This document shows, piece after piece, positions 9,183 through 17,292 of a stretch of 64,000 bases of DNA. The stretch covers positions 124,001-188,000 of the forward strand of contig NZ_JALKBF010000001.1 in NCBI RefSeq assembly GCF_023016085.1. Reading direction: 5' to 3'. The position numbers and the translations under genes are program-made. The DNA is from Aliiroseovarius sp. F47248L. Its GTDB lineage: Bacteria > Pseudomonadota > Alphaproteobacteria > Rhodobacterales > Rhodobacteraceae. Each line of letters opens with the position of its first letter. Positions within the stretch are counted from its first letter, which is position 1. The notes below the pieces were generated by a model, which was not told the DNA's origin, ran no database searches, and saw only the letters and a list, made by a program, of their open reading frames with translations.

Positions 9183-10259
9183 ATGTCCAGTTTTGATAAG
9201 CAGATTCGTGAAAGCCAAGCGCAGGTTGAAGAGGCGCAGTCCAAGATTTCCGAACTGACGACGCGGATTGAGGCCGCTCGCGCAAAGGCCGCGACGGGCG
9301 AAGATATCTCGATCGATATCGAGAACGCGACGCTGGATGACGTGCATGCACATACCGAGGCGATGAACGCAAATATCGCTGAACTGATCATGGGTTTGGA
9401 TGATGTGACGTCGGGCTTTTCGCAGGATTTTGACCAGATGCGGTCGAAAACCGGGTGGGAGACTTTTGTTGGCATCTTCTCGAAAGGGAAGTCCGAAAGC
9501 ATGCGGCAGGAACGGATGCGGACGGCGTCCATCGACGACAAGCTGCAAGAATTGATTGCGCAGTCGGATTCGATTGTGAGCCTGCTGGAGGGTCAGTTGG
9601 CAATGCTGAACGAGCAGAAGGAAAAGGTAGGTAAGAACCTGACCGCCACGCTGGACGAGCGCGAAATGACGGTGGGCGAGTTGGAAGCCCTGCGCGCCGA
9701 CATTCTGAACATGGACCCCAAGATCATTGAGCTTGAGGGCAAGATTGCCAATGAACAGGACGCTGCCAAGCGCACGCAATTGGAAACCCAGCTGGCTGAC
9801 CTGAACACGCAATACAACGAGATGGTGCAGGACGAGCAAGTGAAGCTTGCCAAGTCCCAGACGCTGGAGCGCTATATCGAAAAGGGCAAAACCTGGGTCG
9901 ACTCGCTGCAAAACCAAGCGGCGACGCAGATGGTGCTGATCAACAAGTTGCAGACAGACACCAAGCAGCGCGTGGTGCTGTATGACGCGCTGACCAAGTC
10001 GCTCAAGACCGCGCAGCAGCAGGATGTGGCCCACCGGATCAACGAGATCGGCGTCGAGACCGACAAGGAAGCCCAAGCCGCGATGGCCGCGATTGGGACG
10101 GCAACGAACCAGCGCATGGCCGACATGATGGAAGCCCACGAAGACCAGATGGTCTTTGCCCGCGACGTGCTGGAGCAGAAGGCCAAAGCCGACGAACGCT
10201 TCGCCCGCCGTTTTGCTGCGATTGTCGAGAAGCACGACAAGAACCTGTATGGGCAATAA
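9183..10259 (+). CDS. TelA-like coiled-coil protein, first gene of the unknown cluster
   Basis: The 358-residue soluble protein is almost entirely helical and coiled coil (residues about 1-35 and 110-345) and has no signal peptide or membrane segment. A short break at about 88-103, reading 'SKTGWETFVGIFSKGK', followed by long helices, resembles the layout of TelA 'toxic anion resistance' proteins, but it is shorter and the match is by eye only. A clear AGGAGG site precedes the ATG. It opens a same-strand run of ten genes to 17235 and stands 6 nt before the next open frame. A structural or scaffold role for the membrane and AAA+ partners downstream is inferred. Another coiled-coil family is possible. 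Confidence 0.75.
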   Translation: MSSFDKQIRESQAQVEEAQSKISELTTRIEAARAKAATGEDISIDIENATLDDVHAHTEAMNANIAELIMGLDDVTSGFSQDFDQMRSKTGWETFVGIFSKGKSESMRQERMRTASIDDKLQELIAQSDSIVSLLEGQLAMLNEQKEKVGKNLTATLDEREMTVGELEALRADILNMDPKIIELEGKIANEQDAAKRTQLETQLADLNTQYNEMVQDEQVKLAKSQTLERYIEKGKTWVDSLQNQAATQMVLINKLQTDTKQRVVLYDALTKSLKTAQQQDVAHRINEIGVETDKEAQAAMAAIGTATNQRMADMMEAHEDQMVFARDVLEQKAKADERFARRFAAIVEKHDKNLYGQ

Positions 10260-10265
10260 CGTCCT

Positions 10266-10658
10266 ATGAGGAGCATTTTGTGGGCATTATCAGCTTGGGT
10301 GGGTGTATCCCTGCTTTCGGTGATTGTGCTCATAGGTCTCGATTGGCTTACAAGTGCGGAGATCGACTGGCTACTGGTCAAAACACTTTTCTTGATCGTT
10401 GTGGCCATTCCGGTTTTGTGTGTGCTTGCGTTTTGGGTGATGTTCTCCGTTCTAGCGCCTTTGATGGCTTGGGGCACTTGGCATTACTTCAGCTTTCTCG
10501 CTGCATTGGTGCCGGTTTCACCTCTTCGCAGGCTTCGAGATTTCATTCATCGAGAGTTGCTCGCGGACACTATCTGGACGATTACGGGGCAGCACGGAAT
10601 AGCAGCCAAGGTCCGGCAAAGCTTGTTGGAAACAGACTCAAGGATGATCCGTGACTAA
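10266..10658 (+). CDS. Small membrane protein of unknown function
   Basis: The 130-residue frame has three hydrophobic stretches (about residues 4-24, 33-58 and 60-83) followed by a basic/polar tail, so an inner-membrane protein is likely. No family is recognised. It lies 6 nt after the TelA-like gene and overlaps the following GTG-initiated gene by 8 nt. Its DNA is visibly richer in A/T than both neighbours, suggesting separate acquisition. The start is uncertain: an in-frame TTG at 10278 is better placed behind AGGAG (10269-10273). An overlapping frame at 10280-10654 is not hydrophobic and is less convincing. Confidence 0.6.
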   Translation: MRSILWALSAWVGVSLLSVIVLIGLDWLTSAEIDWLLVKTLFLIVVAIPVLCVLAFWVMFSVLAPLMAWGTWHYFSFLAALVPVSPLRRLRDFIHRELLADTIWTITGQHGIAAKVRQSLLETDSRMIRD

Positions 10659-11820
10659 CGACATCAAAACCTCTGAACGCGCCTCGGCCGGCTTCGCCCC
10701 CCGCGACCATGCCGAGCTGACGGACACGCAGATCACGCGGCGCTATTTCTCGAAATTCGAGAAGATCACCGCGCATCTGGCCCGTGTGGCTGGACAGATG
10801 GAGGTCGAGGGCAAGTTGACCCGTGACGAGGTCGATGTGCTGGCCCGATACGTGATCAAGCTGGGCCTTAGCTTCAAGGCGCTGGCGAACAAATATCACA
10901 TGTCCGAAACGGCCTATGGGTTGGGCGGTAAAACCCTGACTTTTGATCGTCGCGACAGCGGGTTTCCGATCCATGCCGAACTGCTTCAAATGGCGTCCGA
11001 CGCCGCGCAGGCGGGCACGCATTTGAAGGGCATGGCCACCGCCTCAGACCTGAAAAGCCAGATGGTCAGCCAGATTGTTGGCGACTTGTCGGTTCCGAAA
11101 AAGCTGCAATATGCGCTGTCGCAGCGGCTCTATTACGAGGAACTCCAGCGCGGCGACCTGTTCTGGCCGCAGATGCACCCCGACGTGATCTGGCGGATGA
11201 ACAAAGGTGAAGGGCGTGACGCGCGTCGCGTCTATCTGGCCCATTGGGCGGTCTATGACAGCGAGGTCAACCTGCCCACCATCTATCTGATGGAGCTTGA
11301 AGATACTGGCCGCACAGCCCTTCCCAAAGATGAACGCCGCTGGCCGCAAGTGCAGTCGCATCTGATGGCGCAATCTATGGCGGGGCTGAAGCTCGTGACC
11401 ATCGCGACCGGGTTCGATAAGGATTTCGACGATCTGCATCCCAAACGCCTGCGCCGGTTTCATGTGGGGCCGATGTATAGCCATACTTTCACCCAACAGA
11501 CCGGCCCGTTGCGCGAGGTGCTGGCCGAGGCGAAAAGCCCGCCCGGTGAAGACTGGGCCTTGGCTTGGACGGTCGAGGAACTGAGAAGCCAAAGCGTCAA
11601 GGAAGAGAAGTCCGGTTGGTTCGGCACAGTGGAGCGCGAGATTTTCGCGCTGGATCCCTTTGCCGGATCGGGGTCGAATATCGGCGCGACCAGCATGGAA
11701 CGCGCCATCATCATGCCGGCGCGTCCCTTTCAGGTGCTGGCTGAAAAGAACCCTGCCGGGTTCAACGACGTGCGTAAATTTGTTGTCAGTCCCGGTGGCC
11801 GGGTGCTGAGTTACCGTTGA
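10651..11820 (+). CDS. Conserved-looking soluble protein of unknown function
   Basis: The 389-residue protein starts at a GTG and overlaps the previous open frame by 8 nt. No signal peptide or membrane segment is visible. The N-terminal third is helical ('RRYFSKFEKITAHLARVAGQMEVEGKL'); the C-terminal part contains mixed segments such as 'AWTVEELRSQSVK' and ends in 'FVVSPGGRVLSYR'. No catalytic motif is recognised, and the family is unknown to me. It lies 14 nt before the AAA+ ATPase gene and probably acts with it. Codon use resembles normal genes of the window, so the reading frame is secure even though the function is not. Confidence 0.8.
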   Translation: MTNDIKTSERASAGFAPRDHAELTDTQITRRYFSKFEKITAHLARVAGQMEVEGKLTRDEVDVLARYVIKLGLSFKALANKYHMSETAYGLGGKTLTFDRRDSGFPIHAELLQMASDAAQAGTHLKGMATASDLKSQMVSQIVGDLSVPKKLQYALSQRLYYEELQRGDLFWPQMHPDVIWRMNKGEGRDARRVYLAHWAVYDSEVNLPTIYLMELEDTGRTALPKDERRWPQVQSHLMAQSMAGLKLVTIATGFDKDFDDLHPKRLRRFHVGPMYSHTFTQQTGPLREVLAEAKSPPGEDWALAWTVEELRSQSVKEEKSGWFGTVEREIFALDPFAGSGSNIGATSMERAIIMPARPFQVLAEKNPAGFNDVRKFVVSPGGRVLSYR

Positions 11821-11834
11821 TTTAGGAGTGCTTG

Positions 11835-13766
11835 ATGTCTTTACCCGCTGATTTGATGGAGCTTCGCGAAGAAGAAATCCGTGCACATTACACGGCGGCT
11901 GCCGGGCTTCTGGAAGGGTTTGACCACACACCGCGCATTGCAAAACCGAAGGAAGCGCCCAATGCCGAACGTAGCCCAGGCATTGGACGTGCTCGGCGGT
12001 TTCGATCCACCACGCCGGGTCTGGTAACGCGGTCAACGGCACGGCCTGAAGGGGTGCATCTGGCGGACCGAATTGAAAGCGCAGACGGGGATGACCCGTT
12101 GATTTCTCCGCTTCAGGCGACGGTATTGCACGCGCTACGCCGCGCGATAGCGATTGCGTTGGCTGTCGGTGATGGCTTTGCTGAACAAACCGAACTGGCC
12201 GCCCTGCGCCGCGCCAATCTTGAGGGTCGATTGGGGGCTGATAAGTCCACTGCATTTTCAGAGCTTCTGACTGCCGAGGCGCTGATCGCCCTGCATGTAT
12301 TTGCCAACGCAACGTCTTACTTGCTGGCCGATCACGCCAGTGAGGCGTCGATCGAAGTCGGCGCGGTTGATGAGGTCCTGACCGATAATGCGCCGCTCGC
12401 CTTGAACGGAGCGCTGTGGGAGTTGGATCAGGAACTGGCGACATTCGCGACGTCCGAGGATAAGCTGGTCGCAACCGTCTTGGCTTTTGTCGAACAACTG
12501 ATGGAAAAGGTTGCCCTGCGCGCTCAGACCGCCAGCCATCTTGGCCCATTCACCTCGGCCAATTACCGGGTCGAAGCGGATGACCTGACCATCTCCGGCT
12601 TCACACCCGCCCGCGCCCATCGCGGTTCGACACTCACGATGACGTTCAAGAAACCGAACGAGGTTGTTGGCAACCACATCGCGAAATATCAGGCGATGAA
12701 GCTGGCCAAGATGCTGATGGCCTATGATTTCGACCGCAAGCTGAACCCGTTTGCCGAACTTGGCGGATTCATCTTCACCTTCATGGGCGATGGCAAGCCG
12801 GGCACGGGGAAAACCACGCTGATCCAGATGATGGCCGGCTTGGTCAATGATTATTGCACCGTTGCGGGCTATCCTTTCCGTTATCAGAATTTCGGCATCG
12901 ACAATATCGACAGCTATCAGGGCAAGTCGGGCCAGAACGCCAAGGCGTTCATCAACAATGTGCTCGACCCCAACGTGATTGGCTTCGGCACCGTGGACGA
13001 CATCGACCAGATCGCGGGCAAGCGGGGGGATCGTCAGTCCTCGGCGGGCCAGCAAGAGGTCACGGCGGTCCTGATGGAAAGCTTCTCGGGCGCCAACACC
13101 GTGGTGCGCGGGAACTGCACCTTCGGCATGTTCTCGAACTATCCCGAGAATGTGGATGACGCCCTTCGTCAACGCGCCGGTGCGCGGTTCCTGGTAGATG
13201 GGCCACGGACGCGCGAGGATTACATCGACATCCTGCATCTGCTGATGGGCAAGAACCACGACATCCCGCTGGGCGACCACGACCTGTACGCCGCGCAAGA
13301 GATTAAATCGGCGGTCGCCCGGTCGTTCGAGGCGCATAGCAAGCCCCATGAGGCCGGGCTGATGAACGTGTTCGACCGCGTGCATGATAAGATTGGTGGG
13401 CTGGACGATATCGCCAAAATCGGCACCTATCTGAAAGGCATTCAGGAGGCGGACGAGCGCTTCACGGGCCGCTCGATCAAGAACATCACCGACGCGGTGA
13501 AAGTCCGCGCGATGGACTTTGAGCTGCCCGACGAATGGATGGAGAACCCCGAACTGTTCTTGGTGAAAGACTACGACACCAAGAAAGCGATGATCGCCGA
13601 GCTGCGCGTCCCCATCACCACCGACATGGTGATTCAGGAAATCAACCGCTACGCAGATTCAGAGTTCCGCTATGCCGACAAGTCCGACGAAGCCGCGATT
13701 GAGGCGATGGTGCGGGACTTCGGCCGTCAGGAAGAGGCGAAGAAGCGGTTTTTGGGGGGGAAGTGA
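11835..13766 (+). CDS. AAA+ ATPase of the unknown cluster
   Basis: The 643-residue protein has an uncharacterised N-terminal half (about 1-300) and a C-terminal AAA+ module. Walker A is GTGKTT at residues 323-328, preceded by 'MGDGKP'. The Walker B-like segment is 'GTVDDIDQ', with acidic residues D388, D389 and D391. A sensor-1-like Asn435 lies in 'FSNYPENVDDALRQRAGARF', with candidate Arg-finger residues R445 and R447. ATP-driven remodelling of a partner is inferred. The frame extends 3 nt upstream to a TTG, but AGGAG at 11824-11828 is properly spaced for the ATG at 11835. The next gene starts immediately after its stop. The closest functional class is uncertain. Confidence 0.88.
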   Translation: MSLPADLMELREEEIRAHYTAAAGLLEGFDHTPRIAKPKEAPNAERSPGIGRARRFRSTTPGLVTRSTARPEGVHLADRIESADGDDPLISPLQATVLHALRRAIAIALAVGDGFAEQTELAALRRANLEGRLGADKSTAFSELLTAEALIALHVFANATSYLLADHASEASIEVGAVDEVLTDNAPLALNGALWELDQELATFATSEDKLVATVLAFVEQLMEKVALRAQTASHLGPFTSANYRVEADDLTISGFTPARAHRGSTLTMTFKKPNEVVGNHIAKYQAMKLAKMLMAYDFDRKLNPFAELGGFIFTFMGDGKPGTGKTTLIQMMAGLVNDYCTVAGYPFRYQNFGIDNIDSYQGKSGQNAKAFINNVLDPNVIGFGTVDDIDQIAGKRGDRQSSAGQQEVTAVLMESFSGANTVVRGNCTFGMFSNYPENVDDALRQRAGARFLVDGPRTREDYIDILHLLMGKNHDIPLGDHDLYAAQEIKSAVARSFEAHSKPHEAGLMNVFDRVHDKIGGLDDIAKIGTYLKGIQEADERFTGRSIKNITDAVKVRAMDFELPDEWMENPELFLVKDYDTKKAMIAELRVPITTDMVIQEINRYADSEFRYADKSDEAAIEAMVRDFGRQEEAKKRFLGGK

Positions 13767-14489
13767 ATGCTCCCACTAATAAGTTTACTCCAAAAGCTGT
13801 CATACTCAATCGTAGTTAGTACCCTCGCTCTAGTGGTGTCAGTAGGGGGACTATGGATTAGCTATTACAAGCTGAACCGCGAAGGAGTTCCTCCCGAAGT
13901 TTTCTGGAACCTCAAGAGTATTGAGGTTCGGCCAATAGCTTTGAACAAGTCAGATCTCGAAGTCGCTAGCGAAACAGTTTTGGAAATCGACGGTGAGTTG
14001 GAGATTTCCGTGTCCAACAGAAGTTCAGTCCCCGTGTTTATCGTGTCCTGCAAAATTGCAGGTGAGGGTGTGCATGTGGGAGCTGGTGGCTATGGTGAAC
14101 GATTGTACGACTGTCTTGTGAAAGATGAGATTGGGTTGGAAAAGATCGAGCCAGGGCAAACCGTTTTCATAAGCATAAAGTTTCGCGAGGATGTTTCTCT
14201 ATATGATGTGCATGGGATCACTTACTATCGCGGCTGGGACGGAAAGTTACTGGATAAAGTAATCAGGGAAGGGAACACTTGTCGGATCAGCTTTAGTTTG
14301 ACCGCTGGCGGTGGAGGTTGGGGGCAGAGCTGTGGTCTATTCCGCGGTAGCGAGCGATTGTACTCAATTTTGCTGCAAACCGGCTCTGGCGAGATTATTA
14401 GGAAAACTGTCACCGTGACTGGAACACCTCAATGGCCGTGGGGGCGACTGGAAAGATACGTTTCTGGAGACTGGGAGAACTCTCAATGA
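13767..14489 (+). CDS. Membrane-anchored protein with a beta-rich domain, unknown
   Basis: The 240-residue frame has one N-terminal membrane helix (about residues 12-33, 'SIVVSTLALVVSVGGLWISYY') and an otherwise soluble, strand-rich body. Segments such as 'ELEISVSNRSSVPVFIVSC' and 'EKIEPGQTVFISIKF' look like an immunoglobulin-like sandwich. No family is recognised. The ATG abuts the AAA+ stop with no gap. The DNA is clearly more A/T-rich, with different codon choice (CTA, TTA, AGT), suggesting that this gene was inserted into the cluster. Its end overlaps a truncated duplicate of the gene that starts at 14919. Confidence 0.65.
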   Translation: MLPLISLLQKLSYSIVVSTLALVVSVGGLWISYYKLNREGVPPEVFWNLKSIEVRPIALNKSDLEVASETVLEIDGELEISVSNRSSVPVFIVSCKIAGEGVHVGAGGYGERLYDCLVKDEIGLEKIEPGQTVFISIKFREDVSLYDVHGITYYRGWDGKLLDKVIREGNTCRISFSLTAGGGGWGQSCGLFRGSERLYSILLQTGSGEIIRKTVTVTGTPQWPWGRLERYVSGDWENSQ

Positions 14490-14581
14490 AACGCCTCATC
14501 CAACGCGGCCTCATGTTTGGCAATCTGATCCGGGTCGAAAGCTCGGCGCTCATAGAGCAAACCAGAGATGAGAAATCCTGA
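14486..14581 (+). pseudogene. 31-codon truncated duplicate of the start of the gene at 14919
   Basis: The first 72 nt match positions 14919-14990 at 64 of 72 bases: both encode MKRLIQRGLMFGNLIRV, then E/D, S, S/P and ALIE. After codon 24 similarity stops abruptly, and the frame closes at a TGA after 31 codons. Six of the eight differences are silent, which suggests an old duplicate that was once longer rather than a fresh copy. It is coupled by ATGA overlap to the gene before it and by TGATG to the gene after it. It could be a relic or a retained leader-like peptide. Confidence 0.75.
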
Positions 14582-14922
14582 TGGAAGGCGCTTACCCCTC
14601 AGAAACGGTATCGCTAATCGTGAACGCAATCGCCTTGTTGGTCCTCGCTGTTCTGCCATGGTTCACGGCGCGGTGGACAACGCATCGCGGCGCGCGGTTT
14701 TTCTCGGCCATTCCGGGCGTTTTCGCGTTCACAGCCGCCACCACCGTTTGGGCGATTGACGCTGGTCTCAGCATCATTCCACGAGCGCCCGATATGACCC
14801 ACAATTTCGAATTGGCAGTCGGCATGTTGATTGGCAACGGCATGCTTTACTTGCTGGTCTGGTCGGTGGTCTTCACCTTCATCCTGCGCCATGGGGCATC
14901 AAAGCGGAGTGCCAACATATGA
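14581..14922 (+). CDS. Small multi-pass membrane protein, unknown
   Basis: The 113-residue protein has three predicted membrane helices (about residues 10-27, 38-59 and 80-104) and a short basic C-terminus. No family is recognised. Its ATG overlaps the stop of the 31-codon duplicate (TGATG), and its own TGA overlaps the next start (ATGA). It therefore sits exactly between the truncated and the complete copy of the same gene start. This placement suggests that it arrived or was retained through the duplication event. Confidence 0.7.
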   Translation: MEGAYPSETVSLIVNAIALLVLAVLPWFTARWTTHRGARFFSAIPGVFAFTAATTVWAIDAGLSIIPRAPDMTHNFELAVGMLIGNGMLYLLVWSVVFTFILRHGASKRSANI

Positions 14923-16280
14923 AACGCCTCATCCAACGCGGTCTCATGTTTGGTAACTTGATCCGGGTCGACAGCCCGGCGCTGATTGAGCGGTATAACC
15001 GTGCGCTGCACGGGCTGGCGGGCAAGCGCACGGGGCTGACCGAATTTCACATCGACATCTCTGGCTACTCGCCCGAGATCGGCGAGGAGCTGGACGATCC
15101 GCTCTACGTCAACCCCAATGGCTGCAACCGGCAATTCATCATTCTGACGGTCGACCAGAAGACCGCGCCGCTGCTGAACGCCATGTTCTCGACCTCGCGT
15201 GGGATCTTGCGCCGGTTCATCACGGACAATGAAGCGAAGCTGTTTGCCCTCACGGCCCATGACGCGGTGGCAGGCGAGTTGATGAACTCGGTCTATGACA
15301 TCTCGAACCCCGCACGGCTGTTTGATATCCGCAAGATCACGGTCGAGGCCGATACGACCCAAAGCCATGTGAAGAACGCCCGCCTTCTGGCCGACAAGAT
15401 CAACAAGTTTCAAAGCGAAGAGAACGCGTGGTTCGACGACGACCTGATCGCCGAAATGATCGAGCTTGCCCGCGAAACCGGTGACGTGACCAAGGTTCCC
15501 GTCGATCTGGGCGTGCAGGAATACGAACAGGGCAATTTCTGGACGGCGCATTTCGGCGGGCTTTACATTTTCCGCGACGTGGAAAACCCCGCGGTGATCG
15601 TGTCAGGCGACAAGACGCGGCTGACACTGCCACCATCGGTCAAGGTACTGGACACGGGCGAGGCGAACCGGCTGGCGGGTTTCCTCAGCCGAAATGACCT
15701 TGTCGAACCTGTCGTGCAGGAACGAGGCGACGGTGGCGCGGCAATCCTGCGCCAGAAGATGGAGTTCATTCTGGTAGATGCAGCCACCAGTGCGGGGCTC
15801 GATCTGGGCGATATGTCTTCGCGCACATTACGTCACGTGGCACAGCGCATGGGCGCGCATCTACCCGAGGCGTTTCGTGGGCTGGCCGCCATGGTGCGCT
15901 GGGCCGAGGCAGGCGGCGGGTGGCCCCGGATCGACAGCCGACACCCGGCCTATTTCTATACCTTGCGCGCGCGTCCTGATCACCCGGACCGCGATTTGAT
16001 CAACCGGCTGCTATCCGAACTGGCACCAATGGATTTCCGGCAACTTTTCATCTGCCACAAGGAGCTTTTCTATGCTTCTTACGCCACATGGCCTGACGAA
16101 AAGCGTGAATTTGTGGCAGAATTCCTGCATCGTGATTATATGGCAAACAAGGCCGGTGCGCGCGAGGCGCTGTTTGGTGGTCGTAAGAAACCGTTGCAAG
16201 TGCCGCGGACAACCCGCGCGCAGACACGTGACGAGATCATCGAGATTGTCGGCCCATGGGGCGCAGTAAGTAGGAGGTAA
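14919..16280 (+). CDS. Large soluble protein of unknown function (possibly DUF6638-type)
   Basis: The 453-residue protein begins MKRLIQRGLMFGNLIRVDSPALIERYN and has no signal peptide or membrane helix. Its C-terminal third includes 'LFICHKELFYASYATWPDEKREFVAEFLHRDY', and the tail is basic. No catalytic motif is recognised. From memory it resembles the Rhodobacteraceae family labelled DUF6638, which I cannot confirm here. Codon use is typical of the window. It is translationally coupled to the preceding membrane gene, and its stop overlaps the start region of the next small membrane gene. A truncated second copy of its first 24 codons lies 433 nt upstream. Confidence 0.8.
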   Translation: MKRLIQRGLMFGNLIRVDSPALIERYNRALHGLAGKRTGLTEFHIDISGYSPEIGEELDDPLYVNPNGCNRQFIILTVDQKTAPLLNAMFSTSRGILRRFITDNEAKLFALTAHDAVAGELMNSVYDISNPARLFDIRKITVEADTTQSHVKNARLLADKINKFQSEENAWFDDDLIAEMIELARETGDVTKVPVDLGVQEYEQGNFWTAHFGGLYIFRDVENPAVIVSGDKTRLTLPPSVKVLDTGEANRLAGFLSRNDLVEPVVQERGDGGAAILRQKMEFILVDAATSAGLDLGDMSSRTLRHVAQRMGAHLPEAFRGLAAMVRWAEAGGGWPRIDSRHPAYFYTLRARPDHPDRDLINRLLSELAPMDFRQLFICHKELFYASYATWPDEKREFVAEFLHRDYMANKAGAREALFGGRKKPLQVPRTTRAQTRDEIIEIVGPWGAVSRR

Positions 16281-16282
16281 TG

Positions 16283-16549
16283 ATGGGGTTGGTGCGACTT
16301 GTCATTTTTGGATTTATCGGGCTGAGTATCGTCTATGTGCTGGTCAGCATTTATTCCCGTTCGGTCCGGTTGGAAAAGCTCGAGAATCAGTGGGCCGAGG
16401 AACATCCCGACGGTGACGTGACCGACCGCGAGGCGTGGTTGCGCGAAGGGATGGAGGACTACAAGAAAAGCTTTCGCCCCAAGCTGATCCTGCTGGTTTA
16501 TGTGATCCCCGCAATCTTTGTTCTGATGTCTGTCATATTAATTAACTGA
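16283..16549 (+). CDS. Small membrane protein, unknown
   Basis: This is an 88-residue protein with a hydrophobic N-terminal helix (about 1-22), a charged middle ('WAEEHPDGDVTDREAWLREGMEDY') and a second hydrophobic helix at the C-terminus (about 67-87). No family is recognised. The frame can also start 3 nt upstream at 16280, but AGGAGG at 16272-16277 is better spaced for the ATG at 16283. It follows the 453-residue gene within 3 nt and precedes the DUF1523-type gene by 8 nt, so it is part of the cluster. Confidence 0.75.
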   Translation: MGLVRLVIFGFIGLSIVYVLVSIYSRSVRLEKLENQWAEEHPDGDVTDREAWLREGMEDYKKSFRPKLILLVYVIPAIFVLMSVILIN

Positions 16550-16557
16550 GGTTCCCT

Positions 16558-17235
16558 ATGCGCCGATTTCGTATCATCATCCGTAGCCTGATCTTTCTGA
16601 TCCTGTTCGGCGTGTTTCACTATGTTTTGCCACAGCATGACGTCGTTCGGGTCGTAAACACCTATCAGGAACGGCAGGATCTAGGTGACTGGACCCGGAT
16701 ATTCTGGTCAAAGCCGGATGATCAATCCGCGACTTTGATCAACCGCGATGTTCAGTTTATTCAGACGGTAAAGAAGAAAACCTATCTTCTGGGCTTCATT
16801 CGCAGCGATGCGGAAGAAGTCATGGTTTATCGCAATGAAGACACCGGTTGGGGCTGGCCTTTCTATTTCAAGTTCGACACTGCAAATTTGCAGACCGAGG
16901 CGGACGACCTTCGATCCTCTGGCGAGAGCCCGAAATGGGCAGTGATGACGCATTACGGGTGGCGCAACGAACTGATTTCAGCCTTCCCCAACGCCGTCGC
17001 GATCCGGGCCGTCGCAAGCCCGGATGTCACGATCATTCCTTGGTTCAACATCCTGTTCTTCCTTGTTCTGGCGATCATCATTGGCTTCGTGCGCGCCCTG
17101 TGGCGGCAGTTCCGCGAACGCTCGATTGATCCGGCATTGGAAGACGCGGGCGAGGCATGGGACGCCGTGGACGAACGCGCGGACAAGGCGCGGGGCCGGT
17201 TCTCGCGCTGGCTCGGGTCTTGGCGCGGGAAGTGA
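16558..17235 (+). CDS. DUF1523-type membrane protein
   Basis: The 225-residue protein has an N-terminal membrane helix (about residues 8-24), a soluble domain with 'YRNEDTGWGWPFYFKFDTANL' and 'HYGWRNELISAFPNA', a second helix (about 160-182) and a basic tail. The soluble domain matches my memory of the DUF1523 family, common in alphaproteobacteria and of unknown function. Two helices would place the central domain in the periplasm. It ends the ten-gene run and is followed 10 nt later by a strong bidirectional terminator. Confidence 0.82.
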   Translation: MRRFRIIIRSLIFLILFGVFHYVLPQHDVVRVVNTYQERQDLGDWTRIFWSKPDDQSATLINRDVQFIQTVKKKTYLLGFIRSDAEEVMVYRNEDTGWGWPFYFKFDTANLQTEADDLRSSGESPKWAVMTHYGWRNELISAFPNAVAIRAVASPDVTIIPWFNILFFLVLAIIIGFVRALWRQFRERSIDPALEDAGEAWDAVDERADKARGRFSRWLGSWRGK

Positions 17236-17245
17236 CGCAATAAAG

Positions 17246-17275
17246 AACGCCGCGCAGAGGGTTCTGCGCGGCGTT
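17246..17275. terminator. Strong bidirectional terminator
   Basis: AACGCCGCGCAGA (17246-17258) pairs perfectly with TCTGCGCGGCGTT (17263-17275) around a GGGT loop. It lies between the end of the unknown cluster (+) and the ALDH16 gene (-), and marks the cluster boundary. Confidence 0.85.
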
Positions 17276-17292
17276 TCACATGTCAGGACCGT

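Noticed and set aside
9120..10256. A 378-codon minus-strand frame opposite the TelA-like gene
   Set aside because: It would need the coiled-coil plus frame to be chance, but that frame has a strong ribosome site and heptad structure.
10280..10654. A 124-codon frame overlapping the small membrane gene at 10266
   Set aside because: It is not hydrophobic, is Cys-rich in an irregular way and has no ribosome site; the 10266 frame gives coherent membrane helices.
11044..12549. A 501-codon minus-strand frame opposite the unknown 389-residue gene and the AAA+ gene
   Set aside because: Its residue composition (rich in R, P, H, Q) and lack of motifs indicate a shadow, whereas the plus frame carries a proper AAA+ domain.
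12258..13385. A 375-codon minus-strand frame within the AAA+ gene
   Set aside because: It overlaps Walker A and B of the plus-strand gene entirely and shows no family motif.
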